Below are positions 35,572-50,500 of a DNA stretch of 64,000 nucleotides, piece by piece. Below the pieces are notes generated by a model that was not told the origin of the DNA, made no database searches, and saw nothing but the letters and a program-made list of their open reading frames with translations. This DNA is from Podocnemis expansa (lineage: Eukaryota; Chordata; Testudines; Podocnemididae): contig ML681963.1 of assembly GCA_007922195.1 (NCBI GenBank), positions 135,586,173-135,650,172 on the forward strand, given 5' to 3'. Each line of letters starts with the position of its first letter. The stretch's first letter is position 1. The position numbers were made by a program, and so were the translations under genes.

Positions 35572-38500
35572 GTAAGCTGCCTCTCAGAGGAGGAGGAGGG
35601 TGGGTTCATGCTGCCTTTCTGTGGCCAGGGCGAGGGGCCATGGGGCAGCCCCTGGGGTACTCGGGCCGGGTGGGTGCAGCAGGTGGACAGGGGGCTCTAC
35701 GTGTTTTGGGGGTGACTGATCTGGGGAAGCTGGTTTCTCTGCTCTGGAGGGGAAGGGGAGAAGCGTGGCAACCCTAGAGCAGGACGCAGCTAACCCTGGC
35801 TCCTGTCTTGCAGCCCTGTCTCCGTGGAGCACGGGGGCACAGCTCTTCCCAAGCGGGGACCCTCTGCTGCTCAGGTAGGAGAGCACGGTGCTGGCTCCTT
35901 TGTGCCTCCGGGCTGTGAGGGGTCTGCTGGCACCTGGCCTGGTGTATTTTCCCACACGCCCACCAGAGCTGCCTCCTGTATGCTCCCCAGCACTTCAAAT
36001 TGGGTGGGGTGTTGGGGCGCTCACCAGATTGGTATAGCACTGTTACTAGCTGACAGCAGGGGGGTGTTGGGAAATTCAGAGGAAGTATAAGATGGGTGCA
36101 GGGGGGCTCACTAAATTGGTATAACACTGTTAGTAGCTGACAACTGGGGGGTGTTGAAATTCAGGGGGCAGTAAGGGGAGTGTAGGGGGGTGTTAAGGAA
36201 ATCCCTGGCTGCTTCAGCTCCCCTTCTCCGGGGTGTGTGGGGGCCCCTTGGGGAAGCACGCTACTGTCCTCCCAGCTGTAGGGATACCTGGGCTGCAGAG
36301 CAGATGAGGATTGTGTGAAAGGGGGGTCATAAAAGGCCCTGGTCTCTGTCCTGTATGCCCTCACCCTGGGTAGCTGTTAATAGTGCAGGACGAGCGGCGG
36401 AGAAAAGTGAAGGACAGGGAGGGAGGGTTGGGAGGTTCTGGGCTGGAGGAGCCCCTGTAACACTGGGGGTTGCAGGCACGGGCAGGGCACTGGCACAGCT
36501 TGAGAAGAGCGCAGGCTGAAGCAGACTCGGCGCGGGTGAGCGCTGCTGAACAAACCCAGCCTTGTTCTTTTCTGTCCACAGGAACAGCAGCCGGGCAGGG
36601 CTGCCGAAAGGGGATCCCGCTGCCCCGGCAAGGCAGGTAGGTGAGGCACAGCCACTCACCTGGGGAAGACCTGCAGTGCAGGCTGCTGCTGGCTATTCCC
36701 GGGTTGGAGAAGGGATCTCCCACCCACTAGTTCCCATGCCTCCTGCTAGTGAAAACTTTGCCTCTGAGGTCAGGAGAACCACAGTTTTCTTGTCCTACCA
36801 GTGGCAGCCAGCAGTGCTGGACAAACTGCGCTTTCCCATCTGCTCTATGTCTTGAGCAGTGTTTGTCCCTCGGTGCTTCTTGTCCTTTGCCTTCATCCCA
36901 TTCTGTAAGTTCCCCCTCTTCCAAGCATCTGACGAAGTGGGATTTTCTCCCACGAAAGCTCATGTGATAAATAAATCTGTTAGCCTTTAAGTGCCACAGG
37001 ACTCCTTGCTTTTTATCCAATGATTTGTGGTTGGGGTGGGGGAATGATCAGGAAATGTTTCCACTGGTTTTTAAGCCTCCTTCATGCATTAACCTCACTG
37101 GAGAACAGATACATGGTGCAATGCTCAGGTGTTAGAAATCCTTAAGCTAGCGTTTAACTACTGTTGTTGGTTGTAAAACAAACAAGGAGTCCTGTGGCAC
37201 TGTAAAGACTAATTATAAGCATATGTCTTGATCAGTAAAACAAACAAGGAGTCTGGTGGCATTTTTAAAGAGTAACAAATGTATTTATCACATGAGCTTT
37301 CCTGGGAGAAAATCCCACATCATCAGATGCTTAGTCTTTAAAATGCCACAGGCATCCTTGTTTGTTTTGATCAAGGCATAAGTACTTGCATTGTTTCCTG
37401 GGATCTGATGATTCTGTAAGAATGACGATCATAGATTTCAAATACAAAATACCATGTAAGCATAATTAAAGTTTATTTAATTTAGTTGCAGTTTGGAGTC
37501 TATCAAGATTTGGTCTTTTTGTACTTTAAATTCTTCCAGGAGCATGAAAGTCTCTTCTCCTGTTACCTGTTGCAGCCATAACAGCAGGATGTCAATTTAA
37601 TCAAGGGAAACAGATAAACTTCAGGTTGAAAACCACTTATTAATAGTGATTGGAGATATTTAGAATTTCTGGGAGAAATGGGTTCATTCAGCATTTCGGA
37701 CATAATCTTACAGGTGGAGAGTGTCTTCAGTTCAGTAGGAACTGAGCGATGTCCTACAGTGAGTGGATCTGGGCCTTGGTTATTAAAGCAAAGCAGTTAG
37801 CTAATTGCAATATTAATAAAAGTAAGGAACTAACATCCTTTGGTTTTAATAAATTGATGCTAATTTTTGTATGCATTTTACTTGGCAATGGAATAATATG
37901 CTATTCAGCTTGCTCCTGAGGAGCAATTTCCTCTATTACTTTGCATTCTTTTATTTGGACCCCATTTTGCACCCTGTAATCAGGATTGCAGAAGAGAATC
38001 AGATTGTGTCTCCTCTTTCTCTCCATTGTTTGCATCTGGAAAAGTTCAGTGGAGACAAAAATATGCTAAACAACCAATAAGAAGTAGTTAAGTCAACCTC
38101 AGGTAAAGTCAAAGGCTTCCTTGCCTTTTTTTTTTTAAAAGGTATTCAGTGAACAGTAACTGACTCTTTGTTGCCTTCTATGTTAGACTACTAATCCTAA
38201 ATCACTCAGTACAATCCTTTGTAGGTAGTACATATATGGTAGATTTTAAAAAAATGTAGCTACAGATAGCATTTAATTATTGATATGGGAACACTGATTG
38301 ATTTGTGATACTAACAGTAGTTATTCTACTTCCTTTTGAGCTTTCTAAAAGTGAGTCACAAAACTTTAAAAAGGACTTGAACATTAAAACACGCGAGCAT
38401 GAAACTTTGTAAATAATGATACCAAATTTTAAGGTAAGTTTATGTGAACATATTTATTAGTAATGGTTTGGACCACTGGACCATCTGTCACAGAATCTTC

Positions 38501-41500
38501 TCTTCCAATAGTGGCTGGTGCCAAATATTTTAGAGGGAATGAACAGAACATGACAATTTAATCCAGTGATCCATCCTCTGTCATCTAGTCTCAGCTTCTG
38601 GTAGTCAGAGGTTTAGGGACACCCAAACCATGGAGACTGCATCCCTGGCCATCTTGGAAAATAGCCATTGATAGACCTATCCTCCATGAACTTATTTAGT
38701 TCTTTTTTGAAACATATTATACTTTTGACCTTCACACAACCCTTGGCAATAAGTTCCACTAGCTGGTTCTGCTTTGTATGATGTAATACCAGCTTATGGT
38801 TGCTTTAAACTTGCTGCTCATTAATTTCATTGGGTTACCCTTGGTACATTTGTTATGTGAAGGGGTAAACCACAGTTCCTTATTCCATTTCTCTGTTCAT
38901 GATTTTATGGATCTCTAGTGTCCCCCTTAGTTGTCTTTTCTATGATGAACACCCCCAGTTTTTTAATATCTCCTCATATGGATGCTGCTCCCTGACCATA
39001 ATCATTTTTCTTGCACTTCTCTGTTTCCAATTCTTGTATCCTTTTTGAGATGGGCTGACTAGAACTGCATGCAGTATTTAAGATTTGACCATACCAAGGC
39101 TTTATATAGTGCCATTATGATATTTTCTGTCTTATCCCTTTCCTAATGGTTCCTAAATTCTGTTAACTTAAGTTCAGCATGTAGAATCAGTCAAAAAAAA
39201 AGCTTTCAGAGAACTATCCATGGTGACTCCAATATCTTTGAGTAAGCAACAACTAATTTAGACCCCCATCATTTTGTGTATATTTTGTTTTCCAATATAC
39301 ATTATTTTGCATTTATCAGCACTGAATGCCATTTTGTTGTCCAGTCACCCAGTTTCAGTTTAACAAAAATATTTTTCCAAATTTGGCAATGTGACTTAAT
39401 TATAGTTTCCAAAAACATTGCTCACATTGTAAATTGGTGTGTAATATGCACAGATCTAAAGCTGAATTCTTCTTTGAAAACTGTACAATACTTATGTAGA
39501 AAGGTCACTGATATGAGAAAACTATAAGAACAGGTGTTTCAGACTGATCTTTCCATCTGGAATAAATACATGAATTGAACAGAACTTTTTAGGGTGATAA
39601 TGTGTATTTGGAATAAGTACTATTGCAAGATAATCATTTTAAAACAGAGAAAGTTGAAATGGTACAGGTAAGTGATTCTGAAAGAGTGAACACTTCTAAT
39701 TGTATGTATAAGCTTCTGCTTTTAAAGAATCACTGTGGAAAAATGTTAACTAGCACTAATTCTTGTTAGTGTGGGAACAAAGAAATAGGGAATTGCCAAG
39801 CTAACATGACAGGTGTCTTTATATCATATGAATAGTTAGCTAGATTTTATACTTCATATGAGCACAGCCACATTCTGTACATGGGTTTTTTCACACAGTG
39901 CCAGTTACATTGAAATCACTCAAATTCTTATTTGTCCAAGTAGCTCTGCTTTTCTGTTTTCTTAAGCATAAGACTAAAGCTGGATTCGTGATTGGAATTT
40001 GATACTTTGAGTATGAGGAGTGAGGGAACTCTAACAATTCTGAAAGGCTTTTTAAAGCCACTGTCATAGTTCTGTGCTGCTACTGTCCTTCCTGGTGCAT
40101 TGATTTTAACTGCTTGCAATCAAGGCAGAAGTGACTTGTTGTTTTGGAAAAACTTCTGCTCTATGAACACCTTTGCCTGATGTTCACACTTGCCTTGAAA
40201 TTTAGTGTTTGATACATTTTTACACAATTTGATGCCTTGTGTATAATAGTAGATTTGTAATAAACCTTAACAGGCGTGGGTGCATTAAATGCACACCTAC
40301 AATAGCTGATGTGAAAATGTTCCCTGCTTATAATGGGTTGGAACAGAAAATTGAAGGGGAGAATGGTTGGTCAGTCTGAACGTTGTTTCCTATATAAAAT
40401 TCTAGAGAAAATATATTGTGTTGGAATCTAGAAATCAGACACATCTTCAAAAGCAAATGGATAAAATTGTATCTGCAGTTTTTTTCATATCTGTATATAC
40501 AAAATATCATTCACACATTCAAGCTACATTTTCCTATAAATTGGGCAGTTAAACACTTAACGACAACATACACAAATTATATCTCCAAGGCTTACACTTG
40601 CAAGAAGGTATTTAAAAAATTAAGTACATAATATAGGGCTGTGCGTTGAAGCCCCTTTGATTAAATGGTCCTAAAGAATGTTGCCTCTTTAAATTTTCTG
40701 GAGGCTGTTAGATTAATGGTAGCCAGGGCTGAAAGGTTAGATTGTACTCTTAAAACTGTTTTTAAAGTGCTGGCACGAGCTTCTATTGTCAGATTAGGAC
40801 TAGACCAACTCCATTTCAAATTCAAGGAAATGTGATACAGCTGCCCACTCTGGAAGTAAATGTAAGTTAGGGGTGGGTTTATTTGCATTGTCAATAAGCT
40901 AAGTTACTTGAGGGGAGGACAGAATGCAATCTGGGGAGAAAAAGAAAATGAAAAGATTACAGAAACAATATGCCCCCCCAAGGGGGGGAAGAAATGTAGA
41001 GCAGTGGGAATTCCATCAAAGAACACATGTGACATGGACTAGAAACAATGGGAGCCAGAAAGGTAATTTAAAGGAAACATGATCTAGAGGTATCTCATTC
41101 ATAGTAACTTTGCAAACATGGAGGGGTGAGGGGAAAGAAAGACATATTAGAAAGCTTAGTTGCCTAGTGAAAATGACAGCAGAAGTATTCAGGAAAAAGA
41201 GAACATAAGAAGAGAACCGTATCAGAGTTTTGAGCAACACACAATGGAAATTTACAGAATGGAAGAGAGGCAATGCTTAATTTTTTCCAGAGTCCTAGCA
41301 CCTCCTAGGCCTGGCAGTTCATAATCATGGCACCTCAGTGCTTGCCACATCATTTATGAAAGTAAAAACATTCCTTGAGCCCCAGCACGTTTCATTACAA
41401 ATTAAGCACTGAAGACAGGGATTGAGATATAGATGATAGGTTGCTTTCAGTGCCTACCCCAGGGTTATTGAAAGTTGATGGAAAGGCTCCCATTAACTTC

Positions 41501-44500
41501 AATGGTCTTTAGATCAGGCCATATCCTTAAAAATAGAATATATGTGTATTTAGGAAAAGATTTTTCATAACTAATAAGGGCTCTTTTACGTCCAGAGTAC
41601 AACACGCGTGCAATGGTACAGGTGTTTGCAGTAGTAAAGTCCTAGTTTCAGTTGATGAAGAGAATTTCCAAAACAGGAGAATGTTTGTTTGTATAAAACA
41701 TCTTTGTTGGACAAGAGCATTAGGGAGCAGAAATCATAATTATTGGGAGGTGGGGGAAGGAAGCATGTATGGATAAAGTTTTTTAGCTCATGTTGCTGTT
41801 TTGAAAGCTTTTGTTTTTTCTGAAACTGTATAATAATTGGAACACAGTATGCTCTGGCCTCTTTTATAAAGAACCCTTTATTCCAGTCCATTTAAAATCC
41901 TATAATCCTGCTAAAAAGTTGACAACGAGTATGGCCCTAATCTATTTGACTGCACAGAGACAGGGTCATTAACTAGATATGACTTCTACTAAAAAAGCTC
42001 CGAATTTATTAACAGATTTTTACCAGGTGAAAAATAAGTTGAACAGACAATATAATTATTTAAATGATTTTTTTTCTTGTTTTTTGTAAAGGAGTCTGGA
42101 ACTTCAATTTATGTCTCATCATCTACTACAACATCGTCATCCTGGGAAAGAAGATTTCATAGTATGGAATGTGAATCATCCAGTAAGTTTCCTGTGAAAT
42201 AGTTATGAATATTTTAAGTCTTACACAAGAAATTAGAATGGACATGTAGAAAAAAATGTTTGTACAGTTTTTAGCACAATGGCACCTGACCTGATTGATC
42301 CCTACATGTAATAGAATAGTTATATTTAGTGGTAAATGTAAATTTTACTGTATATATCCAAGCTGACAAAATATTTCAATTGAGGAGCAGAATATACAAA
42401 ATATCAAAGTAAGAAAAATGCTGTTTGAGAAAAGATTAGTTTGATTTTAGACTAAAGCTTTGACATGTTGATGCTTTGTGTTATGTCCTTAAATTTTTTC
42501 ACCATAAGCTTTTTAATATTGGTGTTGCAAACAAAGATTGTGAATAGAAGACATATACTTCCTGTCTAAAAATGTAATTAAACAGCCTCCGAGCTGCCTG
42601 GAAGCTTGGTGGTGCAGTAACTGTACACTGAATAGTTACAGTATCGCCATTCAGAAGAACGCTGGTCCAAACCTCTCACAAGTAGCTCCAGTCTTTCTCC
42701 AGAAAGCTACTCCAGAACAGGGCTGCAAAATTAACAGACTCATGTCAACAAATTAAAGAAGGAAACAGGGAAATCTAAAATATAATCCAAATAGAGGAGT
42801 GACAGTAGTCAGTGTGGCAGACACTTTCTACTCCAAGTTGAAAATATGGTGAGAAATATTTCCCCAAATGATCATGAATGATAAATGACTCATCAAGAAA
42901 TGGTGAGGGAAATTTAACAGACCTTGGGGGCTAGGGTGGGAAAGAAGACAGATTTTGGCTGTGACAGACATTAGAAAAACGGTGATCATGTGCTTTTATA
43001 TTTTGCTAACAGTGGAGTTTAGACACCCACATACAGAAAATGCAATTTTACTAGGAAATAGTATGTTTATAACTAATGCAAAGTAAAACCTCATAGGACA
43101 TGCTTCTCTACATTCACTAATTCAAGTATGGTTTTGTAGCATTGCTGCTCATACTTGAGCTAGAACAACTGCAGTGGTACTTATGTCAGCAAACTGTTGT
43201 CAAGGCAAGGCTCCAGTGAAGACCAGGCAGGCTAATTTTAACACAAATTAGTAGTTCAGAGTAAGTTCTAGGCTCCCCCTTAGTGTTTACCTCAATCTGC
43301 TAACTTGTTTTAAAACTACAATCCACCTAGTCATCACTAGAATTATACCTTGTTCATTTTCTTGCTTTAGCTAACAAGTTAATACCTGTTTTCTCATGGC
43401 AGACAAGGACAGACAGCCTTCTAAGAAATGAGTAATTTAAATTGATTCATCAGTCTTTGCTAAGCTTGATATCAGTCACTGTGGCACCCGGGTTATGCCA
43501 TTATCCAACACAGCTTCAGGTCATAAAGTTGAAATGTAGAGAGCAGACCTACCAAGTGCCAGCAAACTTTGATGTTTGAATTAATTCAACTTTGGTGGCA
43601 AGATGCTATATGTGAACTCCCCCCTGTGCATGTTAAACCATTTTGTATACCAGTGTTATTATAGATTATTTTTTTTATTTTATAGCAATTATGGTATTGG
43701 AATATTGATTCACATTTTTCCTCCTAATCATAGTCTACAGTACATAGATATATTTTCCTTCACCTTCTGTCTTTCCTTAGACTTTGTGTAACCATTTTTC
43801 ATACAGCATGTGCATAATTTCACTTATTACTTTTGCTTTTCCAAAATGGCTTTTGAATATTAAAGGAAAGATACTACATCAGAAACGCCACCCTAGTTCA
43901 TCTTTGACTTTTTAAATGGAAGAAAATGCATCTGGTACAATAGATATGAATCCAATGCCAAGAAAAACAAACTTATTTTGAATTTACTATTCACCAGAAA
44001 TGTTATTCATGGTATTAGCATTATTTACAAAACTGAAGATTTATAATTTATATCTTCATGCCCTCTTACCTTGCTACCCAAACCTCCAGTTCTCTACCAG
44101 TGCTGTTTTTTGTTTTCCATACACAAACTTGAAGGAATCTGAATACTTAGCGCTAATATAAATTGATTTTTGAAATAAATGTAGGATTATTGTATTTTTC
44201 ATATTTAATTTACTCAGACTTTTCTTCACTATAAAATGCCTCAGAATCTGGGGATCTGTATGTTTTAGGTCAACTCTGACACAGAAGACACAAAGGCCTT
44301 GCAATAGAGCATGATTAGGAAGTGTTCTCTGCTCCTGCAGAAATAAAAGATCCACAGAAGTGGGAAAGTCTGTTGTTGACCGGAGACTTATGGGCAGTAG
44401 GTGAGAGATGTGGAGGAATCAAATAAAGTCCTGAGAAACTGAAGAAGAAAAACTTTATGCACCTAGGTGGCAGTGAGTTCTTCATCCTTGTTTGGAGGTC

Positions 44501-47500
44501 TCCACAGCCAGAGGGCCCTTGGGGGTAACTAAACTCTCTGTAGGTTTATAACAGAAAATTGCTAATGCTATATGCTCTAATTGCAGCATGTCAAAATTAC
44601 TAGGCTGTAAAGTTTGAATAGGCTTCAGAGGGTGTGTGAGTGAAGGCCTCAGCTTTCATTGCAAGGTGATCACAGTTGTTGTGTATCTAAGGTGCAATAG
44701 CCCACTCTAATGAGATAGTGCTGTCATTCACCCTGGTTATATTATGGTGGTTGTCTTTAGCTGTTATGTTACCTAAGCAATTAAAGGGGAAACACTGTAA
44801 CCCATATCCCTAGCTAAATGGTGATTATATTGCCAAAATTGTAATTTAGTCTGTATTTGTTGTGACTGATAGGGGTATGATCCAAGCTTTTCTTATTGCA
44901 AAATCATTCCCATTACACCACTAAGAAACCCAAGCTTAATGGTGTAGAAGTGGAGAAACCAAATTCCTAATTACAAGGAAGTTAGATTGCCTTCCCTGAG
45001 TAAAAGGGAATGAGATCTGAACTTTCAATTAGCCCCATTTATGGGCATCAATTGACACTTTTTCCCCCCCCCCTGGAAAATGTAAAGAAAAAAATTCTGC
45101 AGCAATTTAAACATCAGAACTGAATATAGCTTCCAAGTGCGTTCATTCTTCCCAGGGCTGGCTGGAGGGTTGGGCACGCCCAAGCCAACTTCTGCTTTTG
45201 CACCCCCATTGCCAACTCTGTGCCTGGAGCATGCTTGCAGGGGCAGGTGGGGCAGGGCCAGGGTAGCAGTCACGTGGTGGCAGGTGAAGTCACATGACCC
45301 TGAGGGGTGGGACCTGGCCTGGCCCAGCCATGCTGTCATGGTGAGCGTAGAGAGCTGCAAGATGAGACCCTGAGGGTCTCCATGGCAACCCGTTCTAAGG
45401 CCAACCTTTCAATTTTTGGTGCCAGTGCCCCTAAGCTTCGGTGCCCTGAGCCGGTGCCACACTGGCTTACCCCTTAAGCTGGCCCTGATTCTTTCATAAA
45501 CACATATGTATAATTCAAGGCAAAAAAGGACTTCCCAGAACAGAAAAAAAGCTCCTGTCAGGAATAGTTTAAGAGGGTACTTGGTCCTGCCACGAGTGCA
45601 GGGGACTGGACTTGATGCTCTCTTACATTCCCTTCTAGTTTCTATGATTCTATGATTGTGAGTGAGTGTGTGGCTCTGTCTTCCTCGTGTCTAAACAGGA
45701 GAGAGATATGAGATCTGTACCCTTACCTACAGGCAGGAGTCTCAGATTAGGTAAGAGAACACACATCACAAGAAAGGGAAAATGAGTACACCCAAGCCCT
45801 AGTGAGAGGGGGTCACTCAGCCTGAAGTACTGAAGAGGCCCTAATCTCCATCAGTAAGAGGCACGTGTCCTCATGCTAGTTACACAAGATACTATAAGGC
45901 TCAAAATCCCAACAGAATACATATACAAATCCTGAGCCCAAGCTGAAGACTGGTCCCTGTGCCCAGAGTCCCTTTTCTCCACCTCTGTCCTCAGTGACTT
46001 GTTTTCTTTCCACTTATTTGCTCACCGTTTCTTAAATCTGTCTTCCTCTCTGTTCTTAGAATCCTGGAAATGGAGCATCATAGGAGAAGACAGACAGGGT
46101 GACCTTTTCTCTATAAAAACCTGTAGTATTTTAAATTATTACTGTTTGTATGGAAAAAATAATTCAACAGATAAGAAAAGGATGTATTTATTTATTATAA
46201 TTAACTATCAGAAGAATCACCTTGTTTGAATTTACTCAGGGTTGTGATTATAGAATGGCTGAGTAGTGTTTGAGTTTTAGTGGACCTTGAAAATGACTGA
46301 AGTGGGCTATGACTGTCTGGATTGTCAAAGGGATATGAAAAGTGGTGACTGATGAAACTTGCATGATAATTAAAAATGTGGTCACCTTGCCTTTCACTAT
46401 TTGTGTTTTTGAGTGGAGTACTGTGAGACCATGACCAGCAGAGCCATTCATGCAGTCAGGGGTAAATTACCACATGGGCCAATGGGCCCATGCTCAGGGG
46501 CCCTCTGCCCTGCCGGCCCTGGGGAGTGGAGCAGGCTGATCCAGAGGCCGTCTCTGTGCTCTGCTCCTGGCCTGCCCCTGAGGTGGGCACACTGCCTCAG
46601 GGATGGGGTGGACCAACCCAGAGGCCAGGCTCTGAGTTCCTGCCCTGCCCCTGGGCCAGCTGGTTCACCCTGAGGGGCAGGGCGGGTTGACTGTGGCCTG
46701 GCTAGTCAGTCCTGGGGGTGGGGTGGGGCTGACTGCCTTGTGCAGTACGGTCTCCAGTGCAACCTTCAAGATGCCCCAGAAGCCACACTGTGCAAGTCAA
46801 TCAGCCCCACCAACCCCAGGGGCTGCCTGGCCAGGGCACAGTTGGGCTCTGCCCTCCCCAGTGCTCCACCAGCTGGGGAGGCCCAGGGTCCCTATGACCC
46901 CAGATATGGATCTGCATGCAGTCATGGAAGTTCCTGAGCCTTTCCCCAGCTCTTGTTTGCTTAGCTAGTGGCCACGACACACTCAGCCTAAACTTGAACC
47001 CTAAGTAGTTCCTATTAGTCATGCCATTACAACACTTTCCACCCAATTTGAGCCAGCACCAGCTCATCCCTTCCTGATTCAAAAGACCCAGCACCTAAAT
47101 GAGCCAATTCAGTGGTTTCTGCCTAATCTTGATCCCATCCTATTGCTTTTACAGCTTCTGAAGTTTCCTCCCAGGCCTGAGTTCCACCCTCAGAAATGTT
47201 ACCTTAGAGCTGCCTGCTTCATCAACTGACCCACCACTGTAGTTTCTCATAGCAGACTGAGTCCTGCCTCTCATCTGTTTATTCCTGGTCCAAACCCTGC
47301 CTACTTCAACAACAATAGAGCTTTCACCTAAACTCAGTCCTGTTCTATCATGCTGCAGTGTCAGTTTTTCCTGCCTAAACTCGGTCCCATCCTACTGCTT
47401 GAATATCAGCACTGTTTCACACCCAGCTGTCAGGTCTTAATCTTCCAAGTGTCACCTAAGCAGTTCCCTCTAAATCATGAGACATCTCACTCTTTTCCCC

Positions 47501-50500
47501 AATCAGACTGAGTTCCATCCCACACAGTCACCTCAGCATTTCGCTCCTCATCCTAACGCAAACCATTTGGGACTGACTCAGATACAGTCCAATTCCCCTC
47601 TAACTACTGCCTCACTTCTCACTGAAATGTGAACTGTTTCTGCCCTCAGAAAACCACAGAGTTGAATTCACTCTGTCTCAGTGTAGGCCCAACTCACAAT
47701 CCTTCAGCTTGCCACTACCCCTTCCCCAGGCTTCCTGCCTTAAGTATCTTCCAACCCATTTCCCTTCCAGCCTGAGATGCGGAGCCCTGGCAGGCATACT
47801 GCCTCAGCACTTCCCCCCCGCTAAACTGGAATACCATTTCAGAGTTCCCCACCAAGCCAGAATCCTGTCTTCTGCCTCAGTTCTTCCCAACCATTTTGTT
47901 CCTGCTATTCAAGCTTCCTCAAAAAGTTTCACCATCAACCCTTGTACTTGTCTTTCCTCCAGTCGTTCCCCTCCCAGCCTAAGATCCTGCCCTTGGACTG
48001 TCCTCCCAGTGCTTCCCATGCCCACCTAAACTCAGTGCCTACTGACCACTTGTGTAGTTTTAGAGCTTCCCAGGCCACCCCCAGCCCTGCCCCAATTTAT
48101 GGCTCCTTAGCATGGGTTAAAGTATGCCAGAATGCACTGGAATGCTGTTCTGGGGGCCCTAAAAAAAAATGCAGATGGCATGTTCCATCAGGGCAAGCAC
48201 TGCTACAAGAAGAGGGGAGGTCTGCCTGTCCTTTTGTCATGCCAGCCAGCCTCTCTGCACATGTTCAGGTTGCGCTCAAGGTAGAAGCTTCAGAGTGCAG
48301 CTTGGAGGGGGAGTAAGAGGAGATTCGCCCTTGCCCCAGCCCCAGCTCTCGGGAGTCCACATACTGCTGGAGTTCAGCAAGCATGGCGCGAGGCCCACCC
48401 TCCCCTCGGGTGGCTCAGCGTTGGGGGGGGTAGGGTGGAAAGAAGGGGATGGGATGGTGGGCTGAAGAGGTGTGGAGGGGGTTGGGGGGCTTAAGGGGTG
48501 GAGTGAAGATGGGGGTGGGGAGGTTAGGGGGGCAGGTTAGGAGGGTTGGAGTTGGGGGCATGGGGCAGGGAGCTTAGGGAATGAGGATGGGGTCTGAGCA
48601 GAACATGGGGAAAGAGGGGTCTGATTGGGGCCGGATTTTGGTGTTCACAGGCTCTAGGCACTTTCACTCTGAAATGTGCAAAAAGAGGGGTAAACGCCAA
48701 TTGAATTAAGTTGATTGACATGATGCACTTTAAACTATTCTAATGCTAAACCATGTGATTTTCCTTATTTTTTCTGCTTTTTAAATTTTTTCCATCCTTT
48801 GTAGGCCCTAAAAATTTCATAGGCCCTAGGCACTGTGCCTACAGTGCCTAATGGGAAATCCGGCACTGGCTCGGGTGGGGGGCAGGCATTTGGGGGAGCA
48901 GTAGCTGGGGTGGGTGAAGGGGTCCTGGCCATGCATGAAGGGGGCCTGGAAATTTAGGAGGGTTCTGTGGCCCACCAAATTATACTTTAACCCCTGCTCC
49001 TCAGCAAGTATCTCCAGAACACTTCCAGCCTCATCCTGAACACTTCCCACTGCTCATGCTTCCACTGCGCTTTCCCCCTTTCTGCCTCAGCTACTTACTG
49101 CATAGCTGAGGTGCCTAAGTGCTTCACGCCTAAACTGGATGCAATCCTATTTCTCACTGCCTCTGAGTTTCTTGCCCAACACTGATGTCTTCCAGCACCA
49201 GTGTCATCTTAGTGCTTCTCATTCCCTCACTTGGGCCACCCAATGTTTTCCCATCTGAGTTAGTCTGATAATAGAGCTCTTAATGTCAGGTCTGAACCCT
49301 TTCTGCTCAAGCAACCTCAGTACTTCCTGCCTAAACTTGATCCTGTTTTATCAGTCTAGTGGTCTTATTTCCCACCTAACCTCAGTCCCATCCTATCACT
49401 GAACAGCCCCAGTGTTTCCCATTCAGACCTTCCTCCTGCAGGTATCACCTCAGCAGTTCCCACTAAAACACTTGAGATGTCTCAGCCCTTTCCTGTCTCT
49501 GAGTCCCATTCCCAGGTTCTGTCACCTCAGCTCTTTGTGCCTGGGCCCACCCATGCACCTGGACTGATTCGGATACTCTCCAAAACCTACAAAGTAGCAC
49601 TGCATTTCCTACCTAACTGCAGACTTCTTCCCACCATTCAGGAAACCTTCGAACTTCCCTCACTTGACAGCCCCTGTACACCCTCTCACCCCACCTCAGG
49701 ACTTTCTGCATTAAGCACCACCCAACTCACTTCCCACCCAGCCTGAGACCCACAGCCCAGGCATCCTGCCTCAGCATTTCCAATCTAAACTCAAGTGCTG
49801 CCTCTGAGTTTCTCTCCAAGTCTGAGTCCTGTCCCCTGTGTCAGTGCCTCCCTTCCAATTTACCTGTCCTAGTCAAGTTTTTTCTGTTACTTCTAATTCT
49901 CCTCTTGGTGACTTCCACGCAGAGATCCTGCCCCAATCTTGCCCAGTCAGCACTTCCCACCTTAACCTGAACTCTTCCTCCTAGCCAGACAATCCTTCTT
50001 TTTCAGATGCTTGACGATGGGAAACTTATAGAAATGTGATGTTCAAGCATCTGACCAAGTGGGATTTTTCTCCTGCAGAAACTCATAGACTCTAAGGTCA
50101 GAAGGGACCAATATGATCATCTAGTCTGACCTCCTTCACACTGCAGGCCACAAAACCTCACCCACCCACTCCTACAATGAACCTCAAACCCATAACTGAG
50201 CTATTAAAGTCCTCAAATCATGATTTAAAAACTTTAATACAGAGAATCAACCAGCAAGTGAATCATGCCTAATGCTACAGAAGAAGGCAAAAACCCCCCA
50301 GCGCCCAAGCCAATCTGCCCTGGGGGAAAATTCCTTCCCGACCCCAAATATGGTGATCAGTTAAACCCTGAGCATGAGGGCAAGTCCACAACAGCCAGTC
50401 AAGAAGAACTTCTCTGTAATAACTCAGAACTCACTCAATCTAATGCCCCTTCCCAGGACATTATCATACCCATCACCAGTAATAAAAGACAGACAATGGC

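Larger units (their letters stand above)
36637..42091. other. OTOG intron 3 (5.5 kb)
   Basis: It contains Penelope tail copies (36.9 and 37.2 kb) and a CR1-type fragment (38.5-39.4 kb). The rest, including 37.4-38.4 and 39.4-42.1 kb, is AT-rich with no recognisable gene. Confidence 0.7.
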
